Assembly (NCBI GenBank): GCA_002452215.1
Contig: DKCO01000012.1
Location: forward strand, 1-46,536
Direction: 5' to 3'
Source of the DNA: Spirochaetales bacterium UBA6872
Lineage (GTDB): Bacteria > Spirochaetota > Spirochaetia > Sphaerochaetales > Sphaerochaetaceae
DNA length: 46,536 bases
The position numbers and the translations under genes were made by a program. Shown piece by piece: positions 25,861 to 35,076 of the stretch. The notes under the pieces were generated by a model, which made no database searches, was not told the DNA's origin, and saw only the letters and a list, made by a program, of their open reading frames with translations. Position 1 is the stretch's first letter. Each line of letters opens with the position of its first letter.

Positions 25861-25889
25861 AAGTTATTATTATCTTATTTTCTAGTCAA
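25861..25889 (-). promoter_or_regulatory. Promoter of nifS-nifU
   Basis: Minus strand TTGACT (25889-25884), 17 bp, TAACTT (25866-25861). Transcription would begin just upstream of the GAGGA site of nifS. Confidence 0.5.
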
Positions 25890-26181
25890 GGTTAGAAAAC
25901 ACCAACTCACGCTTACGCGAAAGCCTCAAGTGAAGCCTTTCCATCTCTTTTACATAAGCACAGCAAGAAGGGAGAGCAGGAGAAAAAACAGCCATTATGA
26001 TATTCACTTTCTTGCAACGCTTGCATTTTCTGAATCGATTGTCATATACAGAGCAAAGATGGCTTTTCTCATCGAAAAATTCACACGGCCGATCCATGTC
26101 GATGACCAAAGCATAATCCAATACGACTTTCTCATGGCAACATAGGCCACAATGATTACAAAGATCCTCCCAACGTCTCAT
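25882..26181 (-). CDS. YkgJ-family cysteine cluster protein
   Basis: 99 residues. CNHCGLCCHEK at the N-terminus is the CxxCxxCC cluster signature of this metal-binding family. LCSVYDNRFRKCKRC and LPSCCAYV hold further cysteines. Probably a small zinc or iron-sulfur protein; function unknown. It starts 9 nt after surE on the same strand, so it is the last gene of the galactokinase-like, surE, ykgJ run. Confidence 0.82.
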   Translation of the reverse strand: MRRWEDLCNHCGLCCHEKVVLDYALVIDMDRPCEFFDEKSHLCSVYDNRFRKCKRCKKVNIIMAVFSPALPSCCAYVKEMERLHLRLSRKRELVFSNLD

Positions 26182-26190
26182 CTAAACCTT

Positions 26191-26925
26191 CTAGATATGG
26201 TCACAAGAGCTTTGTGGGAAAAGCTTCACAAAGGAGACGGATGCAAATCCGCGATTACAAAGCTCAAAATCATTCGGGAATTTGCTTTTTTCCAAACTAT
26301 GATAGCTTATGTCGCATCCAATATTGGTTATCTTGTATCTATCTCTATCTTCTTCCTCGATTCTGAATCTATCATCATAGCGAATCTCACCAATCGAAGC
26401 GTACCCATATTCCCCATTGAAATTAGGTGGGATATTGATATTAAGAAATACATCGCTATGAATTTGTGAAAGGAACTGTTCCAAGTGCTCCTCTAAAAAC
26501 AATGCGCAATCCGAGAAGCTGTATTTGTTGCTGTTTTCATCTCTATATGTTGAAATTGCAATAGCCTTGTAACCATAAAGAGAGGCTTGCCTTGCGGCTC
26601 CGCACGTTCCAGAGTAAATAATGTCAGTAGAAAGATTGTATCCGTGGTTTATGCCAGAGATAACAACATCAGGCTTTATATCTATCAAACCAGACTTCAA
26701 TCCGTAGATTATGCAATCTGCTGGAGTGCCATCGATATGGAAATGCCCTTCTTTGTACTTTGTAGCATAACGAGTACCATCGATAGTCATTGAATGAGAT
26801 TTCGCACTTTGCTCATCAGAAGGTGCTGAAACATAGACCCTATGACCCTTTTCAACAAGCACACGCTCAAGTTCTCTTATGCCTTTCGCTTTGTATCCAT
26901 CGTCATTGACAAGTAGAATATTCAT
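26191..26925 (-). CDS. surE: 5'-/3'-nucleotidase SurE
   Basis: 244 residues, usual length. MNILLVNDDG gives the metal-binding Asp pair at the N-terminus. APSDEQSAKSHS, DGTPADCI and SGINHGYN are SurE signatures, and GTCGAARQASLYG supplies the next metal/substrate segment. It dephosphorylates nucleoside monophosphates in the cytoplasm. Its start overlaps the 3' end of the galactokinase-like gene by 23 nt, so the two are co-transcribed. Confidence 0.95.
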   Translation of the reverse strand: MNILLVNDDGYKAKGIRELERVLVEKGHRVYVSAPSDEQSAKSHSMTIDGTRYATKYKEGHFHIDGTPADCIIYGLKSGLIDIKPDVVISGINHGYNLSTDIIYSGTCGAARQASLYGYKAIAISTYRDENSNKYSFSDCALFLEEHLEQFLSQIHSDVFLNINIPPNFNGEYGYASIGEIRYDDRFRIEEEDRDRYKITNIGCDISYHSLEKSKFPNDFELCNRGFASVSFVKLFPQSSCDHI

Positions 26926-28081
26926 CTCTTCTCATGCTCCTTGCACTGCCGTAGGGGACATATGGACAGACATTAGCATGGAAGCCGAATATCCTTTCAT
27001 ATTCCTCTAGTTGACTAGTATAAGGAAAGTCAACAGAGCTATCAATCAAAGCAAATAAAGTTCCTGCGACTCCTGTGTAGATTTGGCAAATGCCATAGAG
27101 CTTCTTCATCTCACATCCTCTTTTCACAATCCAATCAATTTCAGGAGATGTGAGCTCGGCATTCATCTCTAATCCCTTTTCTTGGAGATTCATATTCTTG
27201 CCAAAAAGCTCCATGTCGCCATTCTTAAGCGCTTTCCATCCATTCAAAGCACATTCAGAATCTTCAACAAGGAACCTAAGCTGCCCTTTTTTCTGTTCAG
27301 AACTTATATTGAGAATCTGTCGTATATTTTTCTCATTAAGATTCTTTATGCTCATTGTCTTTGGCAATTTTTTACGTATCAAACCAACAACCTCATTTGC
27401 TTCTTGCCTAAACTCTTCAAGCTCAGGTGTCAAAATAGTATATGGTATTGCTGTCGATATCAACAAAGACGATACATTATCTTTCTTAGGATACTCTAGA
27501 AACTCATAGCTATGGTTAGACAAATCGAAGAACATAAGATTGTCCTCTTTTGAATAAAGGAGCGTGATTAAGTCCCTAAGTCGTGCTTGGAAAGCTTGGG
27601 AAAAACGGTTTGAAGAGAAAGCCATCTTCTTTTTCTCTTCTTTTGTGAATGAAATGCCCAATAGTCCTTCTAGCGCAAAAAGCATGCCTATGAAAGCATA
27701 TGAAGAGAACGATGGATTGTCGCATATTGCGCTCTCTCCTTGAATCGTTATATTCATTCCAGGAAGAACAAACCCTGATGAGGCAACTTCTTGCAAAATC
27801 GCTTTTATGCAATTTGCCCATCTATCTTCCTTTCGATATTTGATATTTGTTATTTGGAATTTCTTCTTGTCTTGTTTTGTAGCATTCAAGATCTTGACGG
27901 TATTGTCATCTCTTTTTGAAACAGCAATTTTCAAACCATTATCGCATGTTCCCATTATTGCATATCCATCGATGCAATCAGAAAAAGCTCCTATCAATGT
28001 GACTACTTGTGGAACCTCGGCAATAGCACAAGGCTCCGTCCCATACTCTTCAAGATGGCTTCTCTCTATATGGTTCATCAT
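26903..28081 (-). CDS. Galactokinase-like GHMP protein with degenerate active-site motifs
   Basis: 392 residues, the length of a galactokinase. The fold is recognisable: the N-terminal VPQVVTLIGAFSDCIDGY aligns with the galactokinase signature, but GEHTDY has become GAFSDC and the preceding Gly-Arg is lost. The phosphate loop of GHMP kinases (a Gly-Leu-Ser-Ser-Ser core) is replaced by NPSFSSYAF. The C-terminal GAGFGG-type motif reads YTGVAGTLFAL. Kinase activity is therefore doubtful; a sugar-sensing or scaffold role is possible but is inference. First gene of a run with surE and ykgJ. AAGGA precedes ATG 28081. Confidence 0.65.
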   Translation of the reverse strand: MMNHIERSHLEEYGTEPCAIAEVPQVVTLIGAFSDCIDGYAIMGTCDNGLKIAVSKRDDNTVKILNATKQDKKKFQITNIKYRKEDRWANCIKAILQEVASSGFVLPGMNITIQGESAICDNPSFSSYAFIGMLFALEGLLGISFTKEEKKKMAFSSNRFSQAFQARLRDLITLLYSKEDNLMFFDLSNHSYEFLEYPKKDNVSSLLISTAIPYTILTPELEEFRQEANEVVGLIRKKLPKTMSIKNLNEKNIRQILNISSEQKKGQLRFLVEDSECALNGWKALKNGDMELFGKNMNLQEKGLEMNAELTSPEIDWIVKRGCEMKKLYGICQIYTGVAGTLFALIDSSVDFPYTSQLEEYERIFGFHANVCPYVPYGSARSMRRDEYSTCQ

Positions 28082-28096
28082 TCTATCCTTGAAAAA

Positions 28097-28125
28097 ATTA
28101 TCTTATGAGAAGAGCCAAAAGGCAA
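28097..28125 (-). promoter_or_regulatory. Promoter of the galactokinase-like/surE/ykgJ run
   Basis: Minus strand TTGCCT (28125-28120), 17 bp, GATAAT (28102-28097), then a short leader with AAGGA. Divergent from the XDH-like operon. Confidence 0.6.
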
Positions 28126-28187
28126 TCGTTAATTTTTCAAACAGTCAGAACAATAGCCACGATTTCTGCCATTAAGCTTGACTTACC

Positions 28188-28216
28188 TTGCGTTTTGAAG
28201 CTGTAGATGGTAGTCT
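28188..28216 (+). promoter_or_regulatory. Leaderless promoter of the XDH-like operon
   Basis: TTGCGT (28188-28193), 17 bp, TAGTCT (28211-28216), then 7 nt to ATG 28224. The TTG of the -35 is in frame and could be mistaken for a start codon. Confidence 0.5.
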
Positions 28217-28223
28217 TGTAGCT

Positions 28224-30185
28224 ATGGCGGATCGCAAGATATTCTCTAGATATAACATGCGTTGTGGCTTAATTCTAAGAGCAAAGGAAGCCGATGTGAA
28301 GCTCACAGGTTTTACTCTCCCTCAAATTGACCAAAGCTTCCTAGTTTTGACTGGAAAAGAGATTATCGGGAACAACTTGGTTACTATGCTTGGAGGAAGG
28401 ATGCCTCTTCTTGCAATAGACAGAATTGAGTACATTGGACAACCTCTTTTGGCTGTCTTTGGGCCAGATTACGAAGCTGTCGAACTCCTAATGGACAAAA
28501 TTGAAGTCAACACAGAACCATACACAAAAACAGAGGAAGAGATATCGCTAGAGAATACTATCGCACCTCTTTCTTTTTCCTGGGGACAAGAAGAGATTCC
28601 AGATGAGAATAGCCTGAAGCAATTGAAGAAGTTTGAAAGCGTATTCAAGTACAGCCATACGACGATCTCTTCTCCGATAAGATACAACATAAGCGTTTGG
28701 CAAGAAGGAAACAACATTCACATAGAATCTCCGATGCTTTGGCAAGAGCTAATTCGAACAACTGTGGCTACAGCATTAGGCAAAGAGCCTCGCAACATAA
28801 TTCTTCATCCGCAAAAACACCAAAATAAACACGACGAGTATTTGTTCTATCCTGCTATCTACTCCACGCTGGCTGCAATAGCGATGCTTCTTACCGGCCT
28901 GCCTGTAGAATTAAGGCTGGTTGGAGAGACCGCAAGGCCAGGGATCTCCATACAAAGAACAACATACCTTAATGAGGAACACCATCCAATTGTCGAGAAT
29001 GTCAAAATGACAGTTGACCAAGGTGCTTTTTGCTTTGCATCAGAGGAATACCAACGACAAGCAATGGCAGGATTAATGCCTTTGTATACTGTAAAGAGCT
29101 TCAAAGCAGATGTTGAGATTGTCAAATCAAGCAAAAACCCAGCCTCTTTTTGTGGTTCTCTAGGATATTCAGAGGCCCTTGCTGGGACGCAATATCATAC
29201 TTCTATGCTTGCAAACAAAACAGGATATACTCCTGTGCAAATTCGAGATGAACTCAAAAGAGAGAAAACAAAATTCACAGACTTTGCACCAGCTTATAAC
29301 TTGGAAGATAAAAAAGAGATGCTTTTGCATCTTGCTAAAATTTCAGTCTTTAACAGAAAATGGGCATCAAATTCATTCTTCTCTGGCGATTTTGGGTTGC
29401 TTGGAGCCCTAAGAGGAATCGGTGTTGCAACTGGACTTGGAATAGCGGGCTTCTCAACAACACTATCAAAGCAAGAAAATTTCTCAGCCTTACTAAACTA
29501 TACTCCAAAGAAGAATATTACCATAAACACATCTGCACCTCTTTCCTCTTCTGAGATTAGATATTGCAAGCAACTTGTCTCTTCAAAATTCAACAACAAT
29601 ACAGACAGCGATAGCGTTCTTTTTCTCGAACAAAATGCTGAGACACTAGACAGCGGCCCGGCTGTTCTCAACCGTTTCGAGTCAATATTCCCATCTCAGT
29701 TAGCGATTGCATCTAAACATTTGGGAACATTGCTTGACAAAGCAAAACCACCTTTTTCGCTGAAATTCAATACTGATAATATTTTTTCACCTTGCGAGTT
29801 CGAATACTCTGGCTATGGAGCATTCGTCGTCGAAATAGAAATAAGAAAGTATGACTTCATTCCTTTGGTGAAGGAAGCTTGGGGAAGCTTTGTTATTGGA
29901 AAGTCCTTTGCTGACGACAATGCCAACGATATTGCGAAAGAGACTATTCTAGATACTCTCAGAGAGTGTGGTGCTGTGATTTCAAAAGATTTCAAGCTAA
30001 GCCTTGATATAACACAAACCGATGAAGAGGAAGAAGGTTTCACACCTATAAATACGATTGCAAGAGGAATAACAATGAGTGCTTTTTCTTCTGCCCTTTT
30101 CCAAGCTGCAGGCCCAGAAGCCTCTTATCTTCCTACAGATGCATCAAAACTGGAAAGCATCATAAATGGAGGAGGAAAGCCATGA
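28224..30185 (+). CDS. Molybdopterin-subunit homologue of xanthine dehydrogenase, active site lost
   Basis: 653 residues, about 100 shorter than usual. The first part (FTLPQIDQSF, IGQPLLAVFGPDYEAVELL) follows the a/b hammerhead and Mo domain of the family. The last part (SSALFQAAGPEASYLPTDASKLESI) matches its C-terminal helix and tail. The cofactor motif GGGFGGKE is not found. The substrate Arg of FRGFG is replaced (SFCGSLGYSEALAG). The region that should hold the catalytic GxGE glutamate reads IARGITMSAF. So it is probably unable to hydroxylate, although the frame is intact. It overlaps the FeS-subunit start as ATGA, so the operon is tightly coupled. Confidence 0.7.
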   Translation: MADRKIFSRYNMRCGLILRAKEADVKLTGFTLPQIDQSFLVLTGKEIIGNNLVTMLGGRMPLLAIDRIEYIGQPLLAVFGPDYEAVELLMDKIEVNTEPYTKTEEEISLENTIAPLSFSWGQEEIPDENSLKQLKKFESVFKYSHTTISSPIRYNISVWQEGNNIHIESPMLWQELIRTTVATALGKEPRNIILHPQKHQNKHDEYLFYPAIYSTLAAIAMLLTGLPVELRLVGETARPGISIQRTTYLNEEHHPIVENVKMTVDQGAFCFASEEYQRQAMAGLMPLYTVKSFKADVEIVKSSKNPASFCGSLGYSEALAGTQYHTSMLANKTGYTPVQIRDELKREKTKFTDFAPAYNLEDKKEMLLHLAKISVFNRKWASNSFFSGDFGLLGALRGIGVATGLGIAGFSTTLSKQENFSALLNYTPKKNITINTSAPLSSSEIRYCKQLVSSKFNNNTDSDSVLFLEQNAETLDSGPAVLNRFESIFPSQLAIASKHLGTLLDKAKPPFSLKFNTDNIFSPCEFEYSGYGAFVVEIEIRKYDFIPLVKEAWGSFVIGKSFADDNANDIAKETILDTLRECGAVISKDFKLSLDITQTDEEEEGFTPINTIARGITMSAFSSALFQAAGPEASYLPTDASKLESIINGGGKP

Positions 30186-30661
30186 AGATAGAGTGCTTTA
30201 TCGATGGAAAAACGCTCTCTTTGTCTCTTAATTCGAATAAGCCATTGTCTTTGATCTTGAACGAAGAGTTGGGGACTAATAGCGTCAACGCACATTGCAG
30301 AGGAAATATGTGCGGACTTTGTATCGTCCTCCTAAATGGAAAAGCTGTCCTCTCTTGTATGGTTCCAGCCTTTGAGTTGCAAGGAAAGGAAGTGACAACA
30401 TTTGAAGCATACTCTAAAACGAGAAACATAAAAGATATAGAAAAGGCATACGAAGCAATAGGAACAATGCCTTGCGAAGAATGCTATGCATCCCATACTC
30501 TCTTGATTGAATCCTTGGTAGCTCAAGGCGAGACGAGGCGAGATGTTATAATAAGAGAGATGTCGATCCTCAGTTGTTCATGCGTTGATGCAGAAGATAA
30601 TGTTGCAACAGTGATAAAGGCTGTTGAAATCAGGAGGAAGAGACGTGTACGACGGTCTTAG
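30182..30661 (+). CDS. [2Fe-2S] subunit of the XDH-like operon
   Basis: 159 residues. The plant-type cluster is complete: Cys39, Cys44, Cys47 and Cys59 (CRGNMCGLC, then GKAVLSC). The second, helical [2Fe-2S] domain keeps CEEC and CSC, although the usual CGFC/CRCTGY wording has drifted. The protein should bind both clusters and pass electrons between a Mo and an FAD subunit. ATG 30182 overlaps the upstream stop by 4 nt, and the FAD gene begins inside its 3' end. A basic tail (RRKRRVRR) is unusual. Confidence 0.85.
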   Translation: MKIECFIDGKTLSLSLNSNKPLSLILNEELGTNSVNAHCRGNMCGLCIVLLNGKAVLSCMVPAFELQGKEVTTFEAYSKTRNIKDIEKAYEAIGTMPCEECYASHTLLIESLVAQGETRRDVIIREMSILSCSCVDAEDNVATVIKAVEIRRKRRVRRS

Positions 30662-31565
30662 TTCACCAAATATATACAATGTAAAGACAATGGCAGATTA
30701 TGCATCTGTTTTGCAATTGCATCCCGATGCAACAATCTGGGCCGGAGGCACTTTTATAATGTCAAGGCCAAACTCTTATCCATCTAGGAAAGCAAACGAA
30801 GAGATCATATATCTTGGTGAAATGAGCGAACTCAAACGAACATTGAGAAACGATAGGCTTCTTGAGTATGGTGCAATGGTCAACCTGAATTACATAGTCA
30901 ATTCCAATAGAAGCGTACTTCCTTCTTTGCTGGAGCAAGATATTTTATCAATCGGCAGTTCATTAGTTACGTCAAGGGCAACAATAGGTGGCGCAATTTG
31001 TACATCGGGATTGATTACAAGCATAACTGGCACATTGATTGCTTTGAATGCAAATATGGAAATAAGGTATGCCAAGAAAAAAAGGATGCACTCAAAATGG
31101 GTTGCAATTGCACATAGCCTTGATAAGAATGGAAGAATCTCTCTTCCTTCTAAATGTCTTGTAACTAGAGTAAGGATCGGCTTGAACAATGCTGATATCC
31201 AACGATTTTTCTCAATTGGTTCAATGATAAAAAATCCAGACCAGGCTGTTTGCGTTGCATTCTCAAGCAATTGGAACCAAGACATTTTGGTCAGTCCTAG
31301 GCTTGCAATAACATTTCCTCTTTTTGGAATATGCTACTCGAGAGACATCGATAACATCCTATCCTCTTTGAGGTTCCCTTTGGATGAAGAAGAGTATTCT
31401 TCCTTCGAATCTATAATTTTTTCGTTCATCAATGCAACATTCCCTTCCATCTCAGATCTTCAAAGAGTAAGAGTTAAAGGAATTTTGGAAGAGATTGTAA
31501 ATGATTTGAACAACAAAACGTTGACAGCTTCTTTGGCATCCAGAGATACTGATACACTTTCTTGA
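30645..31565 (+). CDS. FAD-binding subunit of the XDH-like operon
   Basis: 306 residues from GTG 30645, chosen because AGGAGG at 30632-30637 is ideally spaced; a TTG at 30624 is poorer. The FAD-binding fold of the CoxM/XdhB type is shown by IWAGGTFIM (pyrophosphate loop) and SRATIGGAICT (TIGGN-like loop). The latter lacks the usual Asn, and the C-terminal CO-dehydrogenase flavoprotein domain is weakly conserved. It completes the Mo/FeS/FAD set. It overlaps the FeS gene by 17 nt. A candidate dnaE promoter lies within its last 50 nt. Confidence 0.8.
   Translation: MYDGLSSPNIYNVKTMADYASVLQLHPDATIWAGGTFIMSRPNSYPSRKANEEIIYLGEMSELKRTLRNDRLLEYGAMVNLNYIVNSNRSVLPSLLEQDILSIGSSLVTSRATIGGAICTSGLITSITGTLIALNANMEIRYAKKKRMHSKWVAIAHSLDKNGRISLPSKCLVTRVRIGLNNADIQRFFSIGSMIKNPDQAVCVAFSSNWNQDILVSPRLAITFPLFGICYSRDIDNILSSLRFPLDEEEYSSFESIIFSFINATFPSISDLQRVRVKGILEEIVNDLNNKTLTASLASRDTDTLS
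31521..31550 (+). promoter_or_regulatory. Candidate dnaE promoter
   Basis: Consensus TTGACA (31521-31526), 18 bp, GATACT (31545-31550), inside the end of the FAD-subunit gene; about 30 nt of leader would precede ATG 31588. Confidence 0.35.
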
Positions 31566-31587
31566 TATAAGGACTATTATTTTATAT

Positions 31588-34500
31588 ATGAGCAATTTTG
31601 TACATTTGCATAACCACTCTGACTTCTCGCTACTTGATGGAGCAGCATCAATACCACGCTACATCGAAAAAGCAAAATCTTGTGGAATGACATCGCTAGC
31701 TATAACAGATCATGGCAACATGTTTGGAGCAATCACATTCTACAATGCATGCAGACAAAATGGGATAAACCCTATAATAGGCTGTGAATTCTATGTTGCA
31801 CCTGGCGATAGAAAAGACAAAAGCTTCCATCCAAACGAGGAAACATACTACCATCTTATTCTCCTTGCGATGAGCGATAAAGGATACCACAATCTGATGG
31901 AATTGAACTCTATTGCATGGAAAGAAGGTTACTACTACAAACCTAGGATCGACAAAGAATGCCTTTCAAGACACTCTGAGGACTTGATCTGTCTTTCAGC
32001 TTGCATTGCTGGAGAAGTGCCAAGAATGATTCTCGGCTCAAAAAGGCAAGATGGGATGGGAAGAGCTCCAAGTGTTGAAAAAGCGAAAGAAGTAGCTTTA
32101 TGGTATAAGAATCTTTTCGGCGACAGGTACTATCTAGAGCTTCAAGACCATGGTATTCCTGATGAAAAGAAATCCAATGAAGAACTTGTCAAGATTGCAA
32201 AAGAACTAGATATTCCCCTTGTGTGCACGAATGATATCCATTACATAGAAAAAGATGACTGGAACGCACATGATACTTTGCTATGCATTGGTACAGGCAA
32301 AAAGAAACATGACAAAGATAGGCTAAGATACAAAGAAGGAGAGTTCTACTTCAGAACACAGCAAGAGATGGAGGCACTCTTTTCTTGGTGTCCAGAAGCA
32401 CTAGAGAATACAGGCAAAATAGCCGAGCGATGCAAGCTCGAGATCAAATTCCCTGGTCCAGTTCTTCCTAAATGCACCATCCCAGAGCCATACAAAAGCG
32501 ATGCAGAGTATTTGACAGCTCTAGCTTATGAAGGGCTTCCTATACGTTATCCAAATGCGACAGAAGAAGAGATGTTGAAGCTAAAGGAAAGACTTCAATA
32601 TGAACTCGATATCATAATAAAGATGGATTTCCCTGCATACTTCTTGATTGTCAGAGACTATATCCACTGGGCAAAGACCCATGATGTCCCAGTAGGTCCT
32701 GGGAGAGGTTCTGGCGCAGGATCCCTTGTAGCCTACTCCACTACGATCACAGATGTAGATCCAATTAAATACAATCTTCTGTTTGAAAGATTCTTGAATC
32801 CAGAAAGAGTTTCACTTCCGGACTTCGATATAGACTTTTGCTTCGAGGGGCGAGATAAAGTGATCAACTATGTCACAGAGCACTATGGACATGACTCTGT
32901 TGGGCAGATTACGACATTTGGAACATTAAAGCCTAAGGCTGTAATTAAAGATGTTGCAAGAGTGCTTGATATTCCTTTCGAAGAATCCAACAAAATATGT
33001 GCTCTTGTGCCTGATGAGATTCCAGACAAGAAGAAATGGCACCTTACTGATGCACTAGAGTATGAGCCAAAGCTAAAAGAGATCAGAGACAGAGGTGGCG
33101 TCTATGAAGAGCTTTTCGATACAGCAATAAAACTCGAAGGGCTTTCCAGACATACATCCTTGCATGCGGCTGGCGTTGTGATAGGAAGAGAGCCCCTTGA
33201 TCATTATGTACCTTTATGTGCCGACCCTAAAACAGGAGCACTTGCCAGCCAATATACGATGCTCCAGATTGAGGATTGCGGCCTTGTAAAGATGGACTTC
33301 CTTGGGCTGAAAACGCTTACACTGATCAAGCACACAGTCGAACTTATACACAAAAAAGAGCCAAATTTCGACATAAGCAGAATATCTGATACAGACAAAA
33401 AGACATTCGACATGCTTTGCTCGGGAGACTCTTCACTTGTGTTCCAATTCGAGTCAGCAGGAATGCAAGACATCCTAAAGCAAGCAAAGCCTGGGAATAT
33501 CGAAGAGCTTGTTGCTTTGAATGCTCTATACAGGCCAGGTCCTATGAAGTTTATTCCTCAATACATCAACGCAAAATGGGGAAGAGAACCTATCCATTAC
33601 CCCGATCCATCTTTGAAGGACCTTTTGGAACCTACTTATGGAGTAATCGTCTACCAGGAACAAGTAATGAAAGTTGCCCAGATAATTGCGGGCTATACGC
33701 TTGGCGAGGCTGATATCCTAAGACGTATAATGGGAAAGAAAAAGGTAGAAGCGCTTGCGAAAGAACTTGTAAAGTTCAAAGCGGGAGCTGTTAAGAATGG
33801 ATATACAGAAGAGCATGCTGAGGAAATATTCCATATACTTGAGCCATTTGCTGGATATGGATTCAATAAATCACATGCCGTTGCCTATTCTGTAGTTGCA
33901 TATCAAACAGCATATCTAAAAGCAAACCACTTAGCAGAGTTCCTAGCTGCAAACCTAACAAATGAGATGAACAATCCTGACAAGTTCAAGGAATATCTGA
34001 ACCTTGCACCTAAATACAATCTGAAGATAGTTCCTCCAAATATCAACAGGTCTGATAAATTCTTCAATGTCGACAAAGGAGACATAATATATGGCCTAGC
34101 TGGCATAAAGAATGTTGGTGCTGGCGTTGTAGATATAATCGTTGAGGAAAGAGAGAAGAACGGACCATACAAATCATTTATGGACTTCCTGGACAGACAA
34201 GGAGAGAACACTCTCAATTCACGCCTTGTTGAATCTTTGATAAAAGCAGGAGCTTTTGATGAGCTTGAAGCTGACAGAGCTACGCTTCTTGCAAACCTTG
34301 ATGACGCATTGAAATTCGATAAAGCAAACAAAGCAACATCAGCCTTCGGGCAAATGTCCCTTTTTGGATCAGATGATGATACTAAGCTTGAAGACTTCAA
34401 GATGCGCAAGGCCGATCCACTTCCAAAGACAGAAGTCTTGAAAATGGAAAAAGAGATGCTTGGGTTCTATATATCTGGCCATCCATTGGATCAATACCAG

Positions 34501-35058
34501 AAAGAGATTTCAGAATGCGTAAGAGTCAACCTTGCCGAAAGTGACACAATCACTACAGACAAGCAGGTACAGCTTGTTGCTATGGTTTTAAACCAGAGAG
34601 TCGTAATAACGAAGGAAAAAAAGGCAAAGATGGGCATCTACACATTGCAAACAAAAGAAGGTGAAGTAGATGCAGTTGCCTTTCCTAAGGTATTCGAGCT
34701 TATTCAAGGCAAAATCGAAGACGATGGAATATATGGCTTTATAGGTACATTCAAGAAAAAAGACGAAAAACTTTCATTCTCGATAGATCAAGTAGTGTCT
34801 CCTCTAGAGCTTAAGCCAGAGATGGTTCAGCAAATACATATAAGGCTAAAAGACAGTGCAAAAATATCAAGAGAAGGACTTTCTTCTCTCTTCAGCCTTC
34901 TTGCAAATAACAGTGGCGATACTCAAGTCTTGCTCTCTATCTCAAGCTGTCCTGGAGAGGAACTTACGCCAAGATCCACTTTCTACTTATCTTATTCTCG
35001 AGGAGTTATGGCAGAGTTGAATGATCTTGATATAGTCGATAAAGCTTGGGTTAACTAA
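31588..35058 (+). CDS. dnaE: DNA polymerase III alpha subunit
   Basis: 1156 residues, full-length DnaE1-type replicative polymerase. The PHP domain starts with HLHNHSDFSLLDGA (6-19). The palm domain has GPGRGSGAGSLVAY and the catalytic aspartates in PDFDIDF (412-416). FNKSHAVAYSVVAYQTAYLKA is the fingers segment, a helix-hairpin-helix follows (YGLAGIKNVG), and an OB-fold region ends the protein around 950-1050. First gene of a run with yggT, recG and an HD gene, separated by 6-18 nt. Confidence 0.98.
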   Translation: MSNFVHLHNHSDFSLLDGAASIPRYIEKAKSCGMTSLAITDHGNMFGAITFYNACRQNGINPIIGCEFYVAPGDRKDKSFHPNEETYYHLILLAMSDKGYHNLMELNSIAWKEGYYYKPRIDKECLSRHSEDLICLSACIAGEVPRMILGSKRQDGMGRAPSVEKAKEVALWYKNLFGDRYYLELQDHGIPDEKKSNEELVKIAKELDIPLVCTNDIHYIEKDDWNAHDTLLCIGTGKKKHDKDRLRYKEGEFYFRTQQEMEALFSWCPEALENTGKIAERCKLEIKFPGPVLPKCTIPEPYKSDAEYLTALAYEGLPIRYPNATEEEMLKLKERLQYELDIIIKMDFPAYFLIVRDYIHWAKTHDVPVGPGRGSGAGSLVAYSTTITDVDPIKYNLLFERFLNPERVSLPDFDIDFCFEGRDKVINYVTEHYGHDSVGQITTFGTLKPKAVIKDVARVLDIPFEESNKICALVPDEIPDKKKWHLTDALEYEPKLKEIRDRGGVYEELFDTAIKLEGLSRHTSLHAAGVVIGREPLDHYVPLCADPKTGALASQYTMLQIEDCGLVKMDFLGLKTLTLIKHTVELIHKKEPNFDISRISDTDKKTFDMLCSGDSSLVFQFESAGMQDILKQAKPGNIEELVALNALYRPGPMKFIPQYINAKWGREPIHYPDPSLKDLLEPTYGVIVYQEQVMKVAQIIAGYTLGEADILRRIMGKKKVEALAKELVKFKAGAVKNGYTEEHAEEIFHILEPFAGYGFNKSHAVAYSVVAYQTAYLKANHLAEFLAANLTNEMNNPDKFKEYLNLAPKYNLKIVPPNINRSDKFFNVDKGDIIYGLAGIKNVGAGVVDIIVEEREKNGPYKSFMDFLDRQGENTLNSRLVESLIKAGAFDELEADRATLLANLDDALKFDKANKATSAFGQMSLFGSDDDTKLEDFKMRKADPLPKTEVLKMEKEMLGFYISGHPLDQYQKEISECVRVNLAESDTITTDKQVQLVAMVLNQRVVITKEKKAKMGIYTLQTKEGEVDAVAFPKVFELIQGKIEDDGIYGFIGTFKKKDEKLSFSIDQVVSPLELKPEMVQQIHIRLKDSAKISREGLSSLFSLLANNSGDTQVLLSISSCPGEELTPRSTFYLSYSRGVMAELNDLDIVDKAWVN

Positions 35059-35076
35059 ATTATAAGGTAGGTGTTT

